Shown piece by piece: positions 63,617-64,000 of a stretch of 64,000 bases of DNA. The DNA comes from MPNP01 sp965215545 (GTDB lineage: Bacteria; Pseudomonadota; Alphaproteobacteria; Rhodobacterales; Rhodobacteraceae): positions 2,604,001 through 2,668,000 of the forward strand of contig OZ244066.1 of NCBI GenBank assembly GCA_965215545.1, given 5' to 3'. Position 1 is the stretch's first letter, and the number at the start of each line of letters is the position of its first letter. The notes under the pieces are model-generated. The model saw nothing but the letters and a program-made list of their open reading frames with translations, did no database searches and was not told where the DNA came from. The position numbers and the translations under genes are program-made.

Positions 63617-64000
63617 TCAGTTGCCGGCCATCTCGAGAAAGTCGGCCTGGGCTGCCGCACCCGCCGCCGCGGGAGCGGCACCACCATAGATGTCCTGGAT
63701 GACATCGACGATGCGCAACGCAAACTCGCTCCAGCCGGCCCGCTGGACAACGGATGTCTGCGAGTTGGGCATGGCAGCAGCCACCGCGTCAACATAAGCT
63801 TGCGGGAAACTGGCGGCATAGCCGGCATCCTGCCAGGTCGACTGGCGCGGTGCGCCGCCGTGGAGTTTGCCGATGGCTGTCGCATTGTCAGCATTGGACA
63901 TGTACTGGATGAAGAGCCAGCCGGCTTCGGCATTGGCGGCGTTCTGCGGGATCCCGAATCCCCACTGCCAGTGGGCCGTGAAGGGCGCATTTTCATCATT
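63617..64000 (-). CDS. ABC sugar importer substrate-binding protein, 3' part only
   Basis: Final 127 residues of an extracellular solute-binding protein (family 1): FTAHWQWGFGIPQNAANAEA, GWLFIQYMSNADNATAIG, GGAPRQSTWQDAGYAASFPQ and a C-terminal helix. The 5' end lies beyond the window. First gene of the 56-64 kb operon. Confidence 0.82.
   Translation of the reverse strand, partial: NDENAPFTAHWQWGFGIPQNAANAEAGWLFIQYMSNADNATAIGKLHGGAPRQSTWQDAGYAASFPQAYVDAVAAAMPNSQTSVVQRAGWSEFALRIVDVIQDIYGGAAPAAAGAAAQADFLEMAGN

Overview
The window looks like a GC-rich alphaproteobacterial chromosome. Supporting markers are a class I lysyl-tRNA synthetase, the NDUFS4-like ETC complex I subunit, murA followed by a DUF2948 gene, an Nfu_N/NifU-type protein beside TsaB, and a cobalamin cluster that mixes CobI/CobL/CobH names with CbiG and CbiX. 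The genus cannot be fixed from the sequence alone; a Rhodospirillales-like lineage is a guess. Several frameshifts lie in homopolymers, so draft-assembly error must be kept in mind.

Layout. 1-4912 (minus): corrin-ring operon cbiX-cobH-cobL-cobI-cbiG/cobJ, cut by the window edge. 5359-6633: AAA ATPase. 7021-14028: housekeeping block (ettA, nadD, class I lysS, uvrB, complex I subunit, two tRNA-Arg genes that differ by one base). 14402-21709: accessory region with secreted proteins, a paralogue remnant and a frameshifted beta-helix protein, interrupted by a sugar kinase/epimerase pair and an enol-lactonase-like hydrolase/MFS pair. 22115-30210 (minus): seven-gene operon joining a BMP-type ABC importer to an aldehyde dehydrogenase, an SDR and a cytochrome P450. 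30367-34386: tsaB, nfu, coxG-like gene, tRNA-Gly, ABC exporter. 34514-42084 (minus): an AfuABC-like importer followed by an inositol-monophosphatase/IolE/IolG-like operon. 42112-51740: second accessory region with IS481 and IS1634 remnants, two more poly-C secreted genes, a decayed third, a coiled-coil membrane protein with perfect 147-bp repeats, and a frameshifted Ntn-hydrolase with a small partner. 51905-55964: acyl-CoA synthetase, tRNA-Thr, murA, DUF2948. 56152-64000 (minus): carbohydrate-type ABC importer with two glycerol-1-phosphate-dehydrogenase-like enzymes, a SelA-like PLP enzyme, RidA and an SDR.

Most striking is a scattered set of secreted-protein genes whose start regions look related: a strong GGAG ribosome-binding site, a short basic start, a run of 6 to 12 C within about the first ten codons, then a signal peptide. 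The mature parts differ. One copy is in frame across its C run, another is out of frame by one base, and a neighbouring beta-helix gene is out of frame at three copies of an 11-bp repeat and in frame at two. I read this as a possible phase-variable (contingency) surface or secreted repertoire; read-level data are needed to separate it from sequencing error.

The 56-64 kb operon is also notable. Its gene order suggests an uncharacterised amino-polyol or amino-sugar pathway, but three lesions (a frameshifted SDR, an ATA in place of the expected ATG for the ABC ATPase, and a Gly-to-Ala change in that ATPase's Walker A) suggest that it is decaying.
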